From positions 1 through 53,712 of the forward strand of contig USEC01000012.1 of assembly GCA_900553595.1 (NCBI GenBank): a DNA stretch of 53,712 nucleotides, written 5' to 3'. This document shows, piece after piece, positions 41,714 to 50,912 of this stretch. Each line of letters begins with the position of its first letter. Position 1 is the first letter of the stretch. The notes beneath the pieces were generated by a model. It was given only the letters and a program-made list of their open reading frames with translations. It searched no databases and was not told the origin of the DNA. The stretch is from an uncultured Prevotella sp. GTDB taxonomy: Bacteria > Bacteroidota > Bacteroidia > Bacteroidales > Bacteroidaceae. The position numbers and the translations under genes are program-made.

Positions 41714-42781
41714 TTATGCCAACGGGTTCCACCCTTGGGCTTTAAGTTCAAATTCCTGGTTGTCGCGTGTGACGAGCATCTTGCCGAGTTCCTGGCGTGT
41801 GATGTGACCAATGAGTTTCACACCATCCATGTCCACAATCTTGGCGTGGTCGCCGATGGGTACGGTGAAGAGAAGTTCGTAGTCTTCGCCTCCATTGAGG
41901 GCGCATGTGGTGACATTCATGTTCAGTTCCTCTGCCATTACTGCCGTCTGGTAATCGATGGGGATGCTCTTCTCATAGATTCTGCATCCGCAGTGGCTCT
42001 GTTCGCAGATGTGCATGAGCTCGCTGCTGAGTCCGTCGCTGATGTCCATCATGGCTGTCGGGCGTATGTTGAGTTCGCGGAGGCGTGCTATGATGTCGCC
42101 GCGTGCCTCTGTCTGAATCTGGCGTTGTATGATGTATTCCTTTCCGGCGAAGTCGGGCTGGAAGTGTTTCAGTTCTTCCAGGCGTCGCTTGTCGTCCTTC
42201 TTCTGGGCTTCATTCACCATCTGGTAATAGACACTCTTCTCACGCTCAAGGAGTTGCAGACCCATGTATGCGGCACCGAGGTCGCCGGAAACGCAGATGA
42301 GGTCGGTGTCTTTTGCGCCATTGCGATAGACGATGTCCTCCTTTTTTGCTTCTCCTATTACGGTGATGCTTATTGCAAGTCCGGTGTAGGAAGAGGTTGT
42401 GTCGCCGCCGACAATGTCCACTCCCCATTTGTTGCAAGCCATGCGGAGTCCGCTGTAGAACTCCTCCATGTCCTCAACGGAGAAGCGTTTGCTCAGAGCT
42501 ATGCTCACTGTGAGCTGGCGTGGGGTGCCGTTCATGGCGAAAATGTCGCTGATGTTCACCATCGCCGCCTTGTAGCCGAGGTGCTGAAGGTCGATGTAGG
42601 TGAGGTCAAAATGCACTCCTTCCATGAGCATGTCGGTGCTGACGAGCACTTCACTGTCGGGATAATGGAGCACGGCGCAGTCGTCGCCCACACCGTGAAG
42701 AGTGGATTTGTTCTTGGGAAGATAACCGTCGGTGAGTCGGTGTATGAGTCTGAATTCTCCGAGTTTTGATATATCTGTCAT
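41714..42781 (-). CDS. thiL: Thiamine-phosphate kinase (ThiL)
   Basis: A 355-residue AIR-synthase-fold kinase that converts thiamine phosphate to the diphosphate cofactor used, for example, by MenD. GDDCAVLHYP, STDMLMEGVHFDLTYI, VGGDTTSSYTG and MMDISDGLSSEL are the family nucleotide and metal motifs. It lies five bases after the nucleoside phosphorylase gene and is the last gene of its operon. No other thi gene is in the window. Confidence 0.94.
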   Translation of the reverse strand: MTDISKLGEFRLIHRLTDGYLPKNKSTLHGVGDDCAVLHYPDSEVLVSTDMLMEGVHFDLTYIDLQHLGYKAAMVNISDIFAMNGTPRQLTVSIALSKRFSVEDMEEFYSGLRMACNKWGVDIVGGDTTSSYTGLAISITVIGEAKKEDIVYRNGAKDTDLICVSGDLGAAYMGLQLLEREKSVYYQMVNEAQKKDDKRRLEELKHFQPDFAGKEYIIQRQIQTEARGDIIARLRELNIRPTAMMDISDGLSSELMHICEQSHCGCRIYEKSIPIDYQTAVMAEELNMNVTTCALNGGEDYELLFTVPIGDHAKIVDMDGVKLIGHITRQELGKMLVTRDNQEFELKAQGWNPLA

Positions 42782-42786
42782 GGATA

Positions 42787-43596
42787 TTATGCTCTTTTAA
42801 TCATTTCGCGCATTATCTCTGTCATAAGAGGCTGTGCGTTGTTGGCGGCAATCTGCACCTCTTCGTGGCTCACTTCCACCGGTGTGTCTTCGAGTCCAAG
42901 GTCGGTAATGATGCTGATACCGAATGTCTTGATGCCGCAGTGGTGTGCCACGATTACCTCAGGGACTGTGCTCATGCCGACGGCGTCGCCTCCAAGACGG
43001 TGGTACATCTTGTATTCTGCGGGAGTTTCAAAGGTCGGTCCCTGCACGCCGATATATACTCCGTGCACCACACGTATGCCCTTTTCGGCAGCGATGGCGT
43101 CGGCTTCGGCGATGAGTGCATGGTCGTAGGTCTCGTGCATGTCGGGGAAACGCGGACCGGTAGGGAAGTTCTTGCCGCGAAGAGGGTGCTCTGGGAAGAA
43201 GTTTATGTGGTCGGTGATAATCATGAGGTCGCCGATTTTGAAGTCGGGGTTCATGCCTCCCGATGCGTTTGACACGAAGAGTGTCTTGATACCGAGTTCG
43301 TACATGACGCGGATGGGGAATGTAACCTCTTTCATGGAGTAGCCCTCATAGTAGTGGAATCGTCCTTCCATTGCCATGATGTCCTTGCCGCCGAGTTTGC
43401 CGAAGATGAGTTTTCCGGCGTGACCTTCCACTGTTGATACGGGAAAGTTGGGTATGTCTTTGTATGAAAATTCGTAGCTGTCGGTGATTTCCGTTGCCAA
43501 CTGTCCTAAACCGGTGCCGAGAATGATGGCTGTTTCAGGACTTGTTGTCATTCTTTCTTTTAGCCAGGATGCTGTTTCTTGAATTTTTTCGTACAT
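42787..43596 (-). CDS. Purine nucleoside phosphorylase (PNP, trimeric type)
   Basis: A 269-residue phosphorylase that splits purine nucleosides with phosphate for salvage. GTGLGQLATEI, EGHAGKLIFGKLGG, VSNASGGMNPDFKIGD, GVYIGVQGPTFETPAEYKM and DAVGMSTVPEVIVA are all present; they mark the PNP/MTAP trimeric family, inosine-guanosine type. The start at 43596 overlaps lpxK by 62 bases; a later Met (residue 16, at 43551) would cut the overlap to 17 bases. The first 15 residues form a plausible helix, so I kept the longer form. Confidence 0.93.
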   Translation of the reverse strand: MYEKIQETASWLKERMTTSPETAIILGTGLGQLATEITDSYEFSYKDIPNFPVSTVEGHAGKLIFGKLGGKDIMAMEGRFHYYEGYSMKEVTFPIRVMYELGIKTLFVSNASGGMNPDFKIGDLMIITDHINFFPEHPLRGKNFPTGPRFPDMHETYDHALIAEADAIAAEKGIRVVHGVYIGVQGPTFETPAEYKMYHRLGGDAVGMSTVPEVIVAHHCGIKTFGISIITDLGLEDTPVEVSHEEVQIAANNAQPLMTEIMREMIKRA

Positions 43597-44659
43597 AACT
43601 TATGATTTTTTTGTTGAATTCTTTTTCGCCGCCGAGCAGGAATTTTATTTCCATTGGCAGGGCGTATGTGCTTTGTTTTACGTTGTCGCTGAGTGCTTCC
43701 GTGTGCAGGAGGCGTGTGCTGTCCTTTTCCGTTGTGATGATTATCTTTGGCGAAGGTAGTGCCTCGAACTCGCTGTTTATGCGTTCCTCATCGGCAGGGG
43801 TGAACTGATGGTGGTCGCCGAAAGTGAGCGGTGTGATGTGTTTCGATGTCGTTTGCAAATCGACAATCATCTGTTGCGGCGACGCAATGCCCGTGAGCAG
43901 GAGTATATGTGTGTCGGGTGTGATGCTGCTGACGGGGCGTTTGTCGTTGCCGAACACTGCGGTGAGGTCGTTGTACTTTATCGTTGTGAAGAAAAGTTCC
44001 TGGAATGGGAATAGGTTCATGGCGCGTTTCAGTACGCGGAACTCCATAGGTTTCAGGTCGGTAGGGCACTTTGTGATAATGACGATGTCGGCTCTGACCG
44101 TTCCTTCCTTTGGTTCGCGGAGTCGTCCGGCGGGCAGAAGGCGGTCGTAGATGATGAGTCGGTGGTAATCTACGAGCAGGATGTTCACGCCGGGTTTTAC
44201 ATAACGGTGCTGAAAGGCATCGTCAAGCAGAATCACTTCCACATCGTTTGTGGCGTCATCATGCTTCAAACGGTCAATGCCGCGGCGCCGGTTTTTGTCG
44301 ACAGCCACATATATGTCGTCGTATTTCCGGTGTATCTGGAACGGTTCGTCGCCTATTTCCGGCATCGTGGTGCTTTCGTCGGCAAGTAAATAACCTTTGG
44401 TCTTTCGCCGATAGCCACGGCTAAGCACTGCCACTTTGACAGTGTTGTGCAGCAGATTGATGAGATATTCCACATGAGGGGTCTTCCCAGAGCCTCCAAC
44501 GGTGATGTTGCCCACGGAGATTACGGGCGTGTTGTAGCTTTGGCTTTTCAGTAAACCGATGTCGAACATCCAGTTCCTGAACCTCACGCCGATACCGTAA
44601 AGCCAGCTGAGGGGCAGTAGCCATTCCGTTATTTTTATGAAGTCACCTTCTGTTCGCAT
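43535..44659 (-). CDS. lpxK: Tetraacyldisaccharide 4'-kinase (LpxK)
   Basis: A 374-residue inner-membrane-associated kinase that phosphorylates the lipid A disaccharide. An N-terminal hydrophobic segment (WLLPLSWLYGIG) is followed by the P-loop GGSGKTP at 55-61, LLDDAFQHR and TTEKDSTRL. It confirms a Gram-negative LPS-type envelope. It lies 51 bases after sppA, and its 3' end overlaps the pnp start. Confidence 0.95.
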   Translation of the reverse strand: MRTEGDFIKITEWLLPLSWLYGIGVRFRNWMFDIGLLKSQSYNTPVISVGNITVGGSGKTPHVEYLINLLHNTVKVAVLSRGYRRKTKGYLLADESTTMPEIGDEPFQIHRKYDDIYVAVDKNRRRGIDRLKHDDATNDVEVILLDDAFQHRYVKPGVNILLVDYHRLIIYDRLLPAGRLREPKEGTVRADIVIITKCPTDLKPMEFRVLKRAMNLFPFQELFFTTIKYNDLTAVFGNDKRPVSSITPDTHILLLTGIASPQQMIVDLQTTSKHITPLTFGDHHQFTPADEERINSEFEALPSPKIIITTEKDSTRLLHTEALSDNVKQSTYALPMEIKFLLGGEKEFNKKIISYVRKNSRNSILAKRKNDNKS

Positions 44660-44710
44660 TATGTTTTCTTTGTTGTTCTTGATTGGAAATCTTTGTGTTC
44701 CGCCTCCCGT

Positions 44711-46483
44711 TTACTTCATGTTGATGATGAACGGGACGCGTGCTTGCAGCATTTCGCGGCTGTTCATGTTCTTGAGAAGCATGTAAGGCTCGTAGAATTC
44801 GGCGAGATTTGCGCGGAGCTGCTCGTCAAGGTAGTTGCCTTTGGACATGCTTCCAAGTATCTGGTCGGCCCAAGACGGTGGTGCCGGGTACTCTCCGGTC
44901 TGCCATTTGTCCATCTTTGCCAGTTTTGCTGCCTTTGCAATAGCCGCATCAAGGCCTCCGAGTTCATCTACAAGCTTTATCTTCAATGCGTCGCTGCCGA
45001 GCCATACACGTCCTTGTGCGATGCGTTCCACCGCTTCTGTGCTAAGATGTCTGCCGTCGACCACACGCTGGCGGAACAGTTTGTATCCACGATTGACGTA
45101 TGATTGCATGATGCCCAGTTCTTCTTCGTTGAACGGGCGTGCCATGGTGTTGCCGAAAGTACTGTTGCGGTTGGTCTTCACCTCGTCGAACTTCACGCCC
45201 AGTTTCTGCGTGATGAGTCCGCTCATATCGGGTATTGCCGCGAAAATGCCGATGCTTCCGGTGAGCGTATTGGGCTGTGCCACAATCCATGATGCAGGTG
45301 CTGACATGTAGTAGGCACCCGAAGCGGCGTAGTCGCCCATTGATATTACGACGGGTTTCTTGGCTTTCAGCTTGCTCACTTGGTGCCATATCTGTTCCGA
45401 AGCGTATGCGTCGCCGCCTCCGGAGTTCACTCTTATCACTACGGCCTTGATGTCGTCGTCGTTCATCAGGCGTTCCAAATCCTTACATACTGTTGTCGCC
45501 ACGATGTTGTTTCCGCCGCTTATTGTCGCTGTGGTGTTGTCCTGCACGATACTTCCGGAGGCGTAATACACGGCAATCTCGTCGCCGTCGCTGCTTTCTT
45601 CCTTCACGTTCTGCATGTCGCTGACGGAGAGTTGCGCAATGTCATCGTCGTCTTTCAACTTCAGCATCTTCTTTATCGTGCCTTTCACTTCATCGGAATA
45701 AATAAGTCCGTCAACGAGTTTGGCGCGTTTCAGGTTCTCCGTGTCGTCGAACATTATGCAGTGGTCGGCCCAACTGTTGAGTGAATCGACGCTTACACCA
45801 CGGCTCTTCGACACTGCCTGACAGATGTTTTTCCATGTTCCTCCGATGAATGCGGACACCTGTTGGCGGTTGGCATCGCTCATTTTTTCTTCGGTATATA
45901 CTTCGGTCGCGCTCTTGTACGAACCTACTTTCACTACTTGGAACTTCACTCCGAACTTGGCAAGCATGTCCTTATAGAACACCGGTTGTGAAGCGAGACC
46001 ATGCCAGTCGAGCATTCCTTTGGGGTTTATATATACTTTGTCGGCTACCGAAGCTACATAGTAGGCTCCCTGCGTGTAGGTGTCGCCGTAGGTCACAATC
46101 CATTTGCCGCTTTTGCGGAAGTCGGCGAGCGTCTCGCGCAACTCTTGCAGAGTGGCGTATCCGCACGACAAAGCCCCTGCTTCGATGTAGATGCCCTTTA
46201 TCTTGTCGTTGGTTTTCGCCTTCTTTATGGCATTTGTTATTTCGTTCAGCCCCATCTGGTTGATGTCGCCGCCGGTAAACCGTCCTATTATGTTGTCCTG
46301 TCCTTGGTCTGTTATCTCGCCGTTGAGCTGCAGAACCAGCACCGAATTGTCCTCAACCTGGGTCTTTGCCTGACCCGATGCCATGATGCCCACAATACTC
46401 ATCATTCCGAATGCCACAATGATGGTGCTGAAAAGAATCATTCCCACAACCGTGGCAGCGATGTATTTCAGAAAATCTTTCAT
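44711..46483 (-). CDS. sppA: Signal peptide peptidase SppA, 67-kDa type
   Basis: A 590-residue membrane serine protease that degrades cleaved signal peptides. One N-terminal membrane segment (IAATVVGMILFSTIIVAFGMM) is followed by two tandem SppA domains. The first has YTQGAYYVASVADKVYINPKGMLDW with the candidate general-base Lys. The second has GDYAASGAYYMSAPASWIVAQPNTLTGSIGIF, with the Ser nucleophile near 385. It is the first gene of the operon with lpxK, pnp and thiL. A TATCTTTG box at 46602-46609 is the likely promoter. Confidence 0.95.
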   Translation of the reverse strand: MKDFLKYIAATVVGMILFSTIIVAFGMMSIVGIMASGQAKTQVEDNSVLVLQLNGEITDQGQDNIIGRFTGGDINQMGLNEITNAIKKAKTNDKIKGIYIEAGALSCGYATLQELRETLADFRKSGKWIVTYGDTYTQGAYYVASVADKVYINPKGMLDWHGLASQPVFYKDMLAKFGVKFQVVKVGSYKSATEVYTEEKMSDANRQQVSAFIGGTWKNICQAVSKSRGVSVDSLNSWADHCIMFDDTENLKRAKLVDGLIYSDEVKGTIKKMLKLKDDDDIAQLSVSDMQNVKEESSDGDEIAVYYASGSIVQDNTTATISGGNNIVATTVCKDLERLMNDDDIKAVVIRVNSGGGDAYASEQIWHQVSKLKAKKPVVISMGDYAASGAYYMSAPASWIVAQPNTLTGSIGIFAAIPDMSGLITQKLGVKFDEVKTNRNSTFGNTMARPFNEEELGIMQSYVNRGYKLFRQRVVDGRHLSTEAVERIAQGRVWLGSDALKIKLVDELGGLDAAIAKAAKLAKMDKWQTGEYPAPPSWADQILGSMSKGNYLDEQLRANLAEFYEPYMLLKNMNSREMLQARVPFIINMK

Positions 46484-46601
46484 GTTTGTTTGATTTTGTT
46501 TCTGTTAATTTGATACGTTTTTCTTTGAGCGTTTGTGTGCGAACCGGCATTTTTCAGAGAATGTGCCGTGTTGCAATCGAGTCGTTCTCCGCATCATCAT
46601 A

Positions 46602-46609
46602 CAAAGATA
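46602..46609 (-). promoter_or_regulatory. Putative -7 box for the sppA operon
   Basis: TATCTTTG on the minus strand in a strongly A/T-rich setting, about 120 bases before the sppA start. Confidence 0.6.
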
Positions 46610-46759
46610 AATGATTTATTCCTATTTTATACCTAATTTTGAAAATATTTTCAATTCACCCTTATCTTTTTTCTTTTCAGGCATGATAAATTTATTTTTT
46701 CATGTGTTCTAAGGCTTGTTTTTGTCGCATATTTATTTCATCATTTCACATATTATTTA

Positions 46760-46767
46760 TAATTTTG
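46760..46767 (+). promoter_or_regulatory. Putative -7 box for the ThrE-family exporter
   Basis: TAATTTTG, followed by CACGAC, about 130 bases before the start codon. Confidence 0.55.
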
Positions 46768-46897
46768 CACGACTTTTAGTTTAGGAATATTTTTTTTTAC
46801 TTTAAGAAACCGATTGAAACGGTGTGTGGAGAGTCCGCTTTCCCGTCGCTGTGCCATGAGGTTTTCGTTGGATATACAATACTTATAATTGCTGAAA

Positions 46898-48277
46898 ATG
46901 GATAGCATTCAAAAAAACGATTACGAGAAATTGTTGAGACGAAAGCTTGATCTGCTTTTGAAAACCGGTCAGATGCTTGTTGAAAGTGCCGCCGACACCA
47001 ACCGCATCCTGCGTAACATGAACCGTGTGGCAGCCTTTTTGGGACTCCCCGAAGAACATCTTCACATTTATGTACAGTTCAACATGCTCATGGTGAACCT
47101 CAGTGACGGCGAACATTCGTTCACCAAGTTCCAACGTTGCTCCAAGCATGGCATCAATATGACGACGATTTCGCTTGTCAGCCGTTTGTCATGGCGGGCG
47201 ATTGAAGAGGACTACAGCATCGAAAAATATGCCGAGGAACTGGAGAATATACGCCAACGTCCGCGCAACTACACTCCGCTTCAGGTGGCGATAGGTACAG
47301 GTTTTGCCTGCGGCGGTTTCTGCATACAGTTCGGTTGCGACTGGACAGCATTCTTCTACGCTTCCTTTGCTGCAGCAATCGGTATGTATCTGCGCGGTTG
47401 GCTCCTGCGACGCGGCTTCAACAACTACATGGGCATTGCCGTGGCGGCTTTCGTGAGCACCGTTCTTGCATGGCTTACCACCTTCCTGCCGGTTTCGTGG
47501 ACATCCACTCCGCTTCATCCTCTGCTTGCATGCGCCCTCTTCATCGTTCCGGGCGTGCCGCTTATAAACTTCGTTGATGATATGCTCGACAACTACATAC
47601 AGGTGGGACTCACGCGGGCCATCAACACTTTCCTCATGATTGTGGCCATGTCGTTCGGTATAGCGTTCTTTCTTAAGATTTCGCATTTCGACCTTACGCA
47701 GTTCTATTCCATCCCGATGATTCCGCACAACTCCTACATCAGCTACGCTGTTGCGGCGGCTATCTCTGCCATGGGCTTCTCCATGATATTCAACATACCG
47801 CGTCGTCTGCTGTGGGTGGTGGCTCTTGGAGGCATCATCGCCGTTTGTACGCGTAACTTCGTAAACCTCGGTCCGTCGAACAACAACATAGGTCTCGATC
47901 TCGGACTTGCCATAGGCTCGCTTGTGGGAAGTGCTCTTGTCAGCCTGATAGCTGTGCGTGTGGTTCACATCGTGCACGCTCCCAACCATGTTATTTCCAT
48001 TCCGAGCGTCATTCCTATGGTTCCCGGAGTGCTGATGTACCGTGCTCTTGTGGCGTTGATTGAGATGAACGGAGTGGTGGGCGAACTCACAAATGCCGTG
48101 AAGTTCGGCATGGGCTCCGCCATCACCATCATGTGTATTGCCCTTGGCGTGGCTATCCCCAACATCTTCGCACGCCAATGGATTGCCCCGCACCGCCGTG
48201 CACGCCTCAAAAAAGCCATTGCCGACCGTCGTGCACGCGGCAAGTTCGTCGATTTGTCAGAGTTTGACGCCAGATAA
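46898..48277 (+). CDS. ThrE-family threonine/serine exporter-like protein (DUF1212/DUF3815)
   Basis: About 459 residues. A soluble N-terminal domain (about 1-130; TGQMLVESAADTNRILRNMNRVAAFLG is the DUF1212 hallmark) is followed by about ten membrane helices forming the ThrE and ThrE_2 halves in one chain. Known members export threonine and serine in Corynebacterium. I chose the ATG at 46898 over the in-frame TTG three codons upstream. It stands alone with its own promoter and a strong terminator, divergent from sppA. Confidence 0.9.
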   Translation: MDSIQKNDYEKLLRRKLDLLLKTGQMLVESAADTNRILRNMNRVAAFLGLPEEHLHIYVQFNMLMVNLSDGEHSFTKFQRCSKHGINMTTISLVSRLSWRAIEEDYSIEKYAEELENIRQRPRNYTPLQVAIGTGFACGGFCIQFGCDWTAFFYASFAAAIGMYLRGWLLRRGFNNYMGIAVAAFVSTVLAWLTTFLPVSWTSTPLHPLLACALFIVPGVPLINFVDDMLDNYIQVGLTRAINTFLMIVAMSFGIAFFLKISHFDLTQFYSIPMIPHNSYISYAVAAAISAMGFSMIFNIPRRLLWVVALGGIIAVCTRNFVNLGPSNNNIGLDLGLAIGSLVGSALVSLIAVRVVHIVHAPNHVISIPSVIPMVPGVLMYRALVALIEMNGVVGELTNAVKFGMGSAITIMCIALGVAIPNIFARQWIAPHRRARLKKAIADRRARGKFVDLSEFDAR

Positions 48278-48310
48278 TAATCTCGGAATATTCTAAGATT
48301 TCAGTTGTGT

Positions 48311-48364
48311 AATGCCTTTTGCATTGGCTTTGAACGAGCCGGTGCAAAAGGCATTTTCTTTTTG
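48311..48364 (+). terminator. Terminator after the ThrE-family gene
   Basis: AATGCCTTTTGCA and TGCAAAAGGCATT form a 12-13 bp stem, with an inner GGCT/AGCC pair, followed by TTCTTTTTG. The 3' T-run is good. Confidence 0.9.
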
Positions 48365-48537
48365 TCTTTATCAATGCCATAGGAAAATAAGGACACCACT
48401 CGAAAACTTTTTACGGAAAACATGTCGCTTTTCCACACTCTTTTCTACTTCAGCGCAAGCCCTTGTGCTGTAATGAGTAATGCTGCCGTTGGGGTAGGGC
48501 GCGCACGCTTTTCAGTGGCGTAATTGTCAGTCGTGCC

Positions 48538-48553
48538 ATGACAAAAATGTCAT
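48538..48553. promoter_or_regulatory. Palindrome upstream of groESL
   Basis: ATGACA-AAAA-TGTCAT is a perfect 16-bp palindrome, 12 bases before the sigma-54-like element. It is a candidate operator. It does not match the CIRCE sequence of HrcA. Confidence 0.6.
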
Positions 48554-48564
48554 TGCTGCGGTTT

Positions 48565-48580
48565 TGGCACGGTTTTGGCA
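48565..48580 (+). promoter_or_regulatory. Sigma-54-like -24/-12 element for groESL
   Basis: TGGCAC-GGTTT-TGGCA matches the sigma-54 consensus TGGCAC-N5-TTGCA except for one base in the -12 half. The predicted start is near 48592, about 60 bases before groES. No TAnnTTTG box is visible nearby. The remainder of 48365-48537 shows nothing I recognise. Confidence 0.5.
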
Positions 48581-48650
48581 GTGAAACTTGCTGAAAGCCC
48601 GTCACAATAGGGTTGTAAAACGAAATATTAATTTAAAAACATAGTTTATT

Positions 48651-48923
48651 ATGAACATTAAACCATTAGCAGACAGAGTGCTGGTGCTTCCTGCACCGGC
48701 AGAAGAAAAAGTTGGTGGAATCATCATTCCTGACACAGCAAAAGAGAAACCGCAGCACGGTACTATCGTTGCTGCCGGCAATGGAACGAAAGATGAAGAA
48801 ATGATTCTTAAAGAGGGTGATGAAATCCTCTATGGCAAATACTCAGGCACAGAACTTGAAATCGAGGGAACAAAGTACCTCATCATGCGTCAGAGCGATG
48901 TGCTCGCAGTAGTGCAGAAGTAA
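48651..48923 (+). CDS. groES: Co-chaperonin GroES
   Basis: A 90-residue GroES with the standard MNIKPLADRVLV start, the mobile-loop region AEEKVGGIIIPDTAKEKP and the conserved GDEILYGKYSGTEL. It caps the GroEL cage. It is followed after 41 bases by groEL. Confidence 0.97.
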   Translation: MNIKPLADRVLVLPAPAEEKVGGIIIPDTAKEKPQHGTIVAAGNGTKDEEMILKEGDEILYGKYSGTELEIEGTKYLIMRQSDVLAVVQK

Positions 48924-48964
48924 TTCAACTTACAAAATTCAATTCTTAAAATTTTCAAATCATC

Positions 48965-50596
48965 ATGGCTAAGGATATAAAATACAATATTGAAGCACGC
49001 GACCTCTTGAAGAACGGCGTGGACAAATTGGCTAACGCAGTAAAGGTGACACTCGGCCCGAAAGGCCGCAACGTTGTCATTGAGAAGAAATTCGGCGCAC
49101 CGCAGATTACAAAGGACGGTGTGACAGTGGCAAAGGAAGTGGAGCTTGAGGACAAGTTCGAGAACACCGGCGCGCAACTCGTGAAGAGTGTGGCAAGCAA
49201 GACCGGCGATGACGCTGGCGACGGTACCACCACCGCTACCATCCTTACACAGGCTATCGTTACAGAAGGCTTGAAGAATGTCACCGCAGGTGCCAACCCA
49301 ATGGATCTGAAGCGTGGTATCGACAAGGCTGTGGCAGCCGTTGTGGCTTACATCAAGGACAACGCCGAAGTCGTGGGCGACAACTATGACAAGATAGAGC
49401 AGGTGGCAACAGTGAGTGCCAACAACGACCCTGAAATAGGAAAGCTCCTTGCCGACGCAATGCGCAAGGTGTCGAAGGACGGTGTCATCACCATCGAGGA
49501 GAGCAAGAGCCGCGACACAAGCATCGGCGTTGCCGAGGGAATGCAGTTCGACCGTGGCTACCTCAGCGGCTATTTCGTTACTGATGCCGACAAGATGGAG
49601 TGTGTTATGGACAATCCTTACATCCTCATCTACGACAAGAAGATAAGCAACCTCAAGGATCTTCTTCCTATCCTCCAGCCCGCAGCAGAAAGCGGCCGCC
49701 CGATGTTCATCATCGCCGAGGATGTCGATTCAGAGGCCCTCACCACTCTTGTAGTAAACCGTTTGCGTGGCGGTCTCAAGATTTGCGCTGTCAAGGCTCC
49801 TGGTTTCGGCGACCGTCGCAAGGCTATGCTTGAAGACATCGCAACCCTTACCGGCGGCGTAGTCATCAGCGAAGAGAAGGGATTGACACTCGACAAGGCT
49901 ACACTCGACCTTTGCGGTACCTGCGACAAGGCTACTGTGACAAAGGACAATACTACCATCGTTGGCGGAGCAGGCGACAAGCAGCTCATTGCCGACCGTG
50001 TGGCACAGATAAAGAACGAGATTGCCAACACCAAGAGCTCGTATGACAAAGAGAAGCTTCAGGAGCGTCTCGCCAAACTTGCAGGTGGCGTTGCAGTGCT
50101 TTATGTAGGTGCCAACAGCGAGGTGGAGATGAAAGAGAAGAAGGACCGTGTGGACGATGCTCTCTGCGCAACACGCGCTGCCATCGAGGAAGGCGTTGTT
50201 GTGGGTGGCGGTACCACCTACATCCGTGCCCAGAAGTCTCTCGAAGGTCTCAAGGGCGACAACGCCGACGAGCAGACAGGTATCAACATCGTGATGCGTG
50301 CCATTGAGGAACCGCTCCGCCAGATTGTGAAGAATGCCGGCGGTGAGGGTGCCGTAGTGGTACAGAAGGTGCGCGAAGGCGAGGGCGACTTCGGTTACAA
50401 TGCCCGCAAGGATATCTTCGAAGACCTGCGTTCCGAAGGTGTCATCGACCCAGCCAAGGTTGAGCGTGTAGCTCTTGAGAACGCCGCTTCCATCGCAGGA
50501 ATGTTCCTCACAACAGAGTGCATCATCTGCGACAAACCGGAAGAGAAGGGTCCTGCCATGCCGATGGGACAGTCCGGCATGGGTGGCATGATGTAA
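48965..50596 (+). CDS. groEL: Chaperonin GroEL
   Basis: A 543-residue 60-kDa chaperonin. TLGPKGRNVVIEKKFGAPQITKDGVTVAKE, GDGTTTATILTQ, KAPGFGDRRKAMLEDIA, AAIEEGVVVGGG and the Gly/Met tail (MGQSGMGGMM) are all present. It folds cytosolic proteins with GroES and ATP. The pair ends at a strong terminator at 50671. Confidence 0.98.
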   Translation: MAKDIKYNIEARDLLKNGVDKLANAVKVTLGPKGRNVVIEKKFGAPQITKDGVTVAKEVELEDKFENTGAQLVKSVASKTGDDAGDGTTTATILTQAIVTEGLKNVTAGANPMDLKRGIDKAVAAVVAYIKDNAEVVGDNYDKIEQVATVSANNDPEIGKLLADAMRKVSKDGVITIEESKSRDTSIGVAEGMQFDRGYLSGYFVTDADKMECVMDNPYILIYDKKISNLKDLLPILQPAAESGRPMFIIAEDVDSEALTTLVVNRLRGGLKICAVKAPGFGDRRKAMLEDIATLTGGVVISEEKGLTLDKATLDLCGTCDKATVTKDNTTIVGGAGDKQLIADRVAQIKNEIANTKSSYDKEKLQERLAKLAGGVAVLYVGANSEVEMKEKKDRVDDALCATRAAIEEGVVVGGGTTYIRAQKSLEGLKGDNADEQTGINIVMRAIEEPLRQIVKNAGGEGAVVVQKVREGEGDFGYNARKDIFEDLRSEGVIDPAKVERVALENAASIAGMFLTTECIICDKPEEKGPAMPMGQSGMGGMM

Positions 50597-50670
50597 TTCA
50601 TGTCTGACCATACTCTTGTATAACGATAATAATTTGGAGTTGCGAAGTTCCAATTGATTTTAATTAAAAC

Positions 50671-50713
50671 GGATTGTAAGGCCGACGGGTTCGGCTTTGC
50701 AATCCTTTTTTTT
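50671..50713 (+). terminator. Terminator after groEL
   Basis: GGATTGTAAGGCCGA and TCGGCTTTGCAATCC form a stem around CGGGT, followed by eight T. It is a classic intrinsic terminator. Confidence 0.93.
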
Positions 50714-50742
50714 ATGCCCTGCTTTTGCTTGCATTCCAAATT

Positions 50743-50796
50743 ATTGCTGTTCGGTAAAAACTTTCAGCTTTCTCTGTCTTTTTGCCGTACAGCAAT
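50743..50796 (+). repeat. Repeat family D, inverted pair D2
   Basis: ATTGCTGTTCGGTAAAAA (50743-50760) and TTTTTGCCGTACAGCAAT (50779-50796) pair at 16 of 18 positions around an 18-base loop. One arm is shared with 23070-23088. Confidence 0.75.
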
Positions 50797-50912
50797 AAAT
50801 CCTTAACTTCTTACTTTTGATTTCCAAGTTCAAATTCACTTAACCCATTAATCCCCAGTCCGTTACCCCCAATTCCTTTTACTTCTTTACTTTTTTACCT
50901 TTTTACTTTTAA
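50797..50912 (+). repeat. C/T-rich linker between D2 and array A4
   Basis: This pyrimidine-rich stretch (for example TTTTACTTCTTTACTTTTTT) resembles the reverse complement of 22941-23069, including the segment TTTTTACTTTTAAAAACAAG directly before the array. It supports one composite element in two orientations. Confidence 0.6.

Larger units (their letters stand above)
46484..46897. other. Divergent promoter region between sppA and the ThrE-family gene
   Basis: Very A/T-rich. The minus strand has TATCTTTG at 46602-46609 for sppA. The plus strand has TAATTTTG at 46760-46767, with a TTTC about 20 bases upstream, for the exporter. No small gene or structured RNA is evident. Confidence 0.6.
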
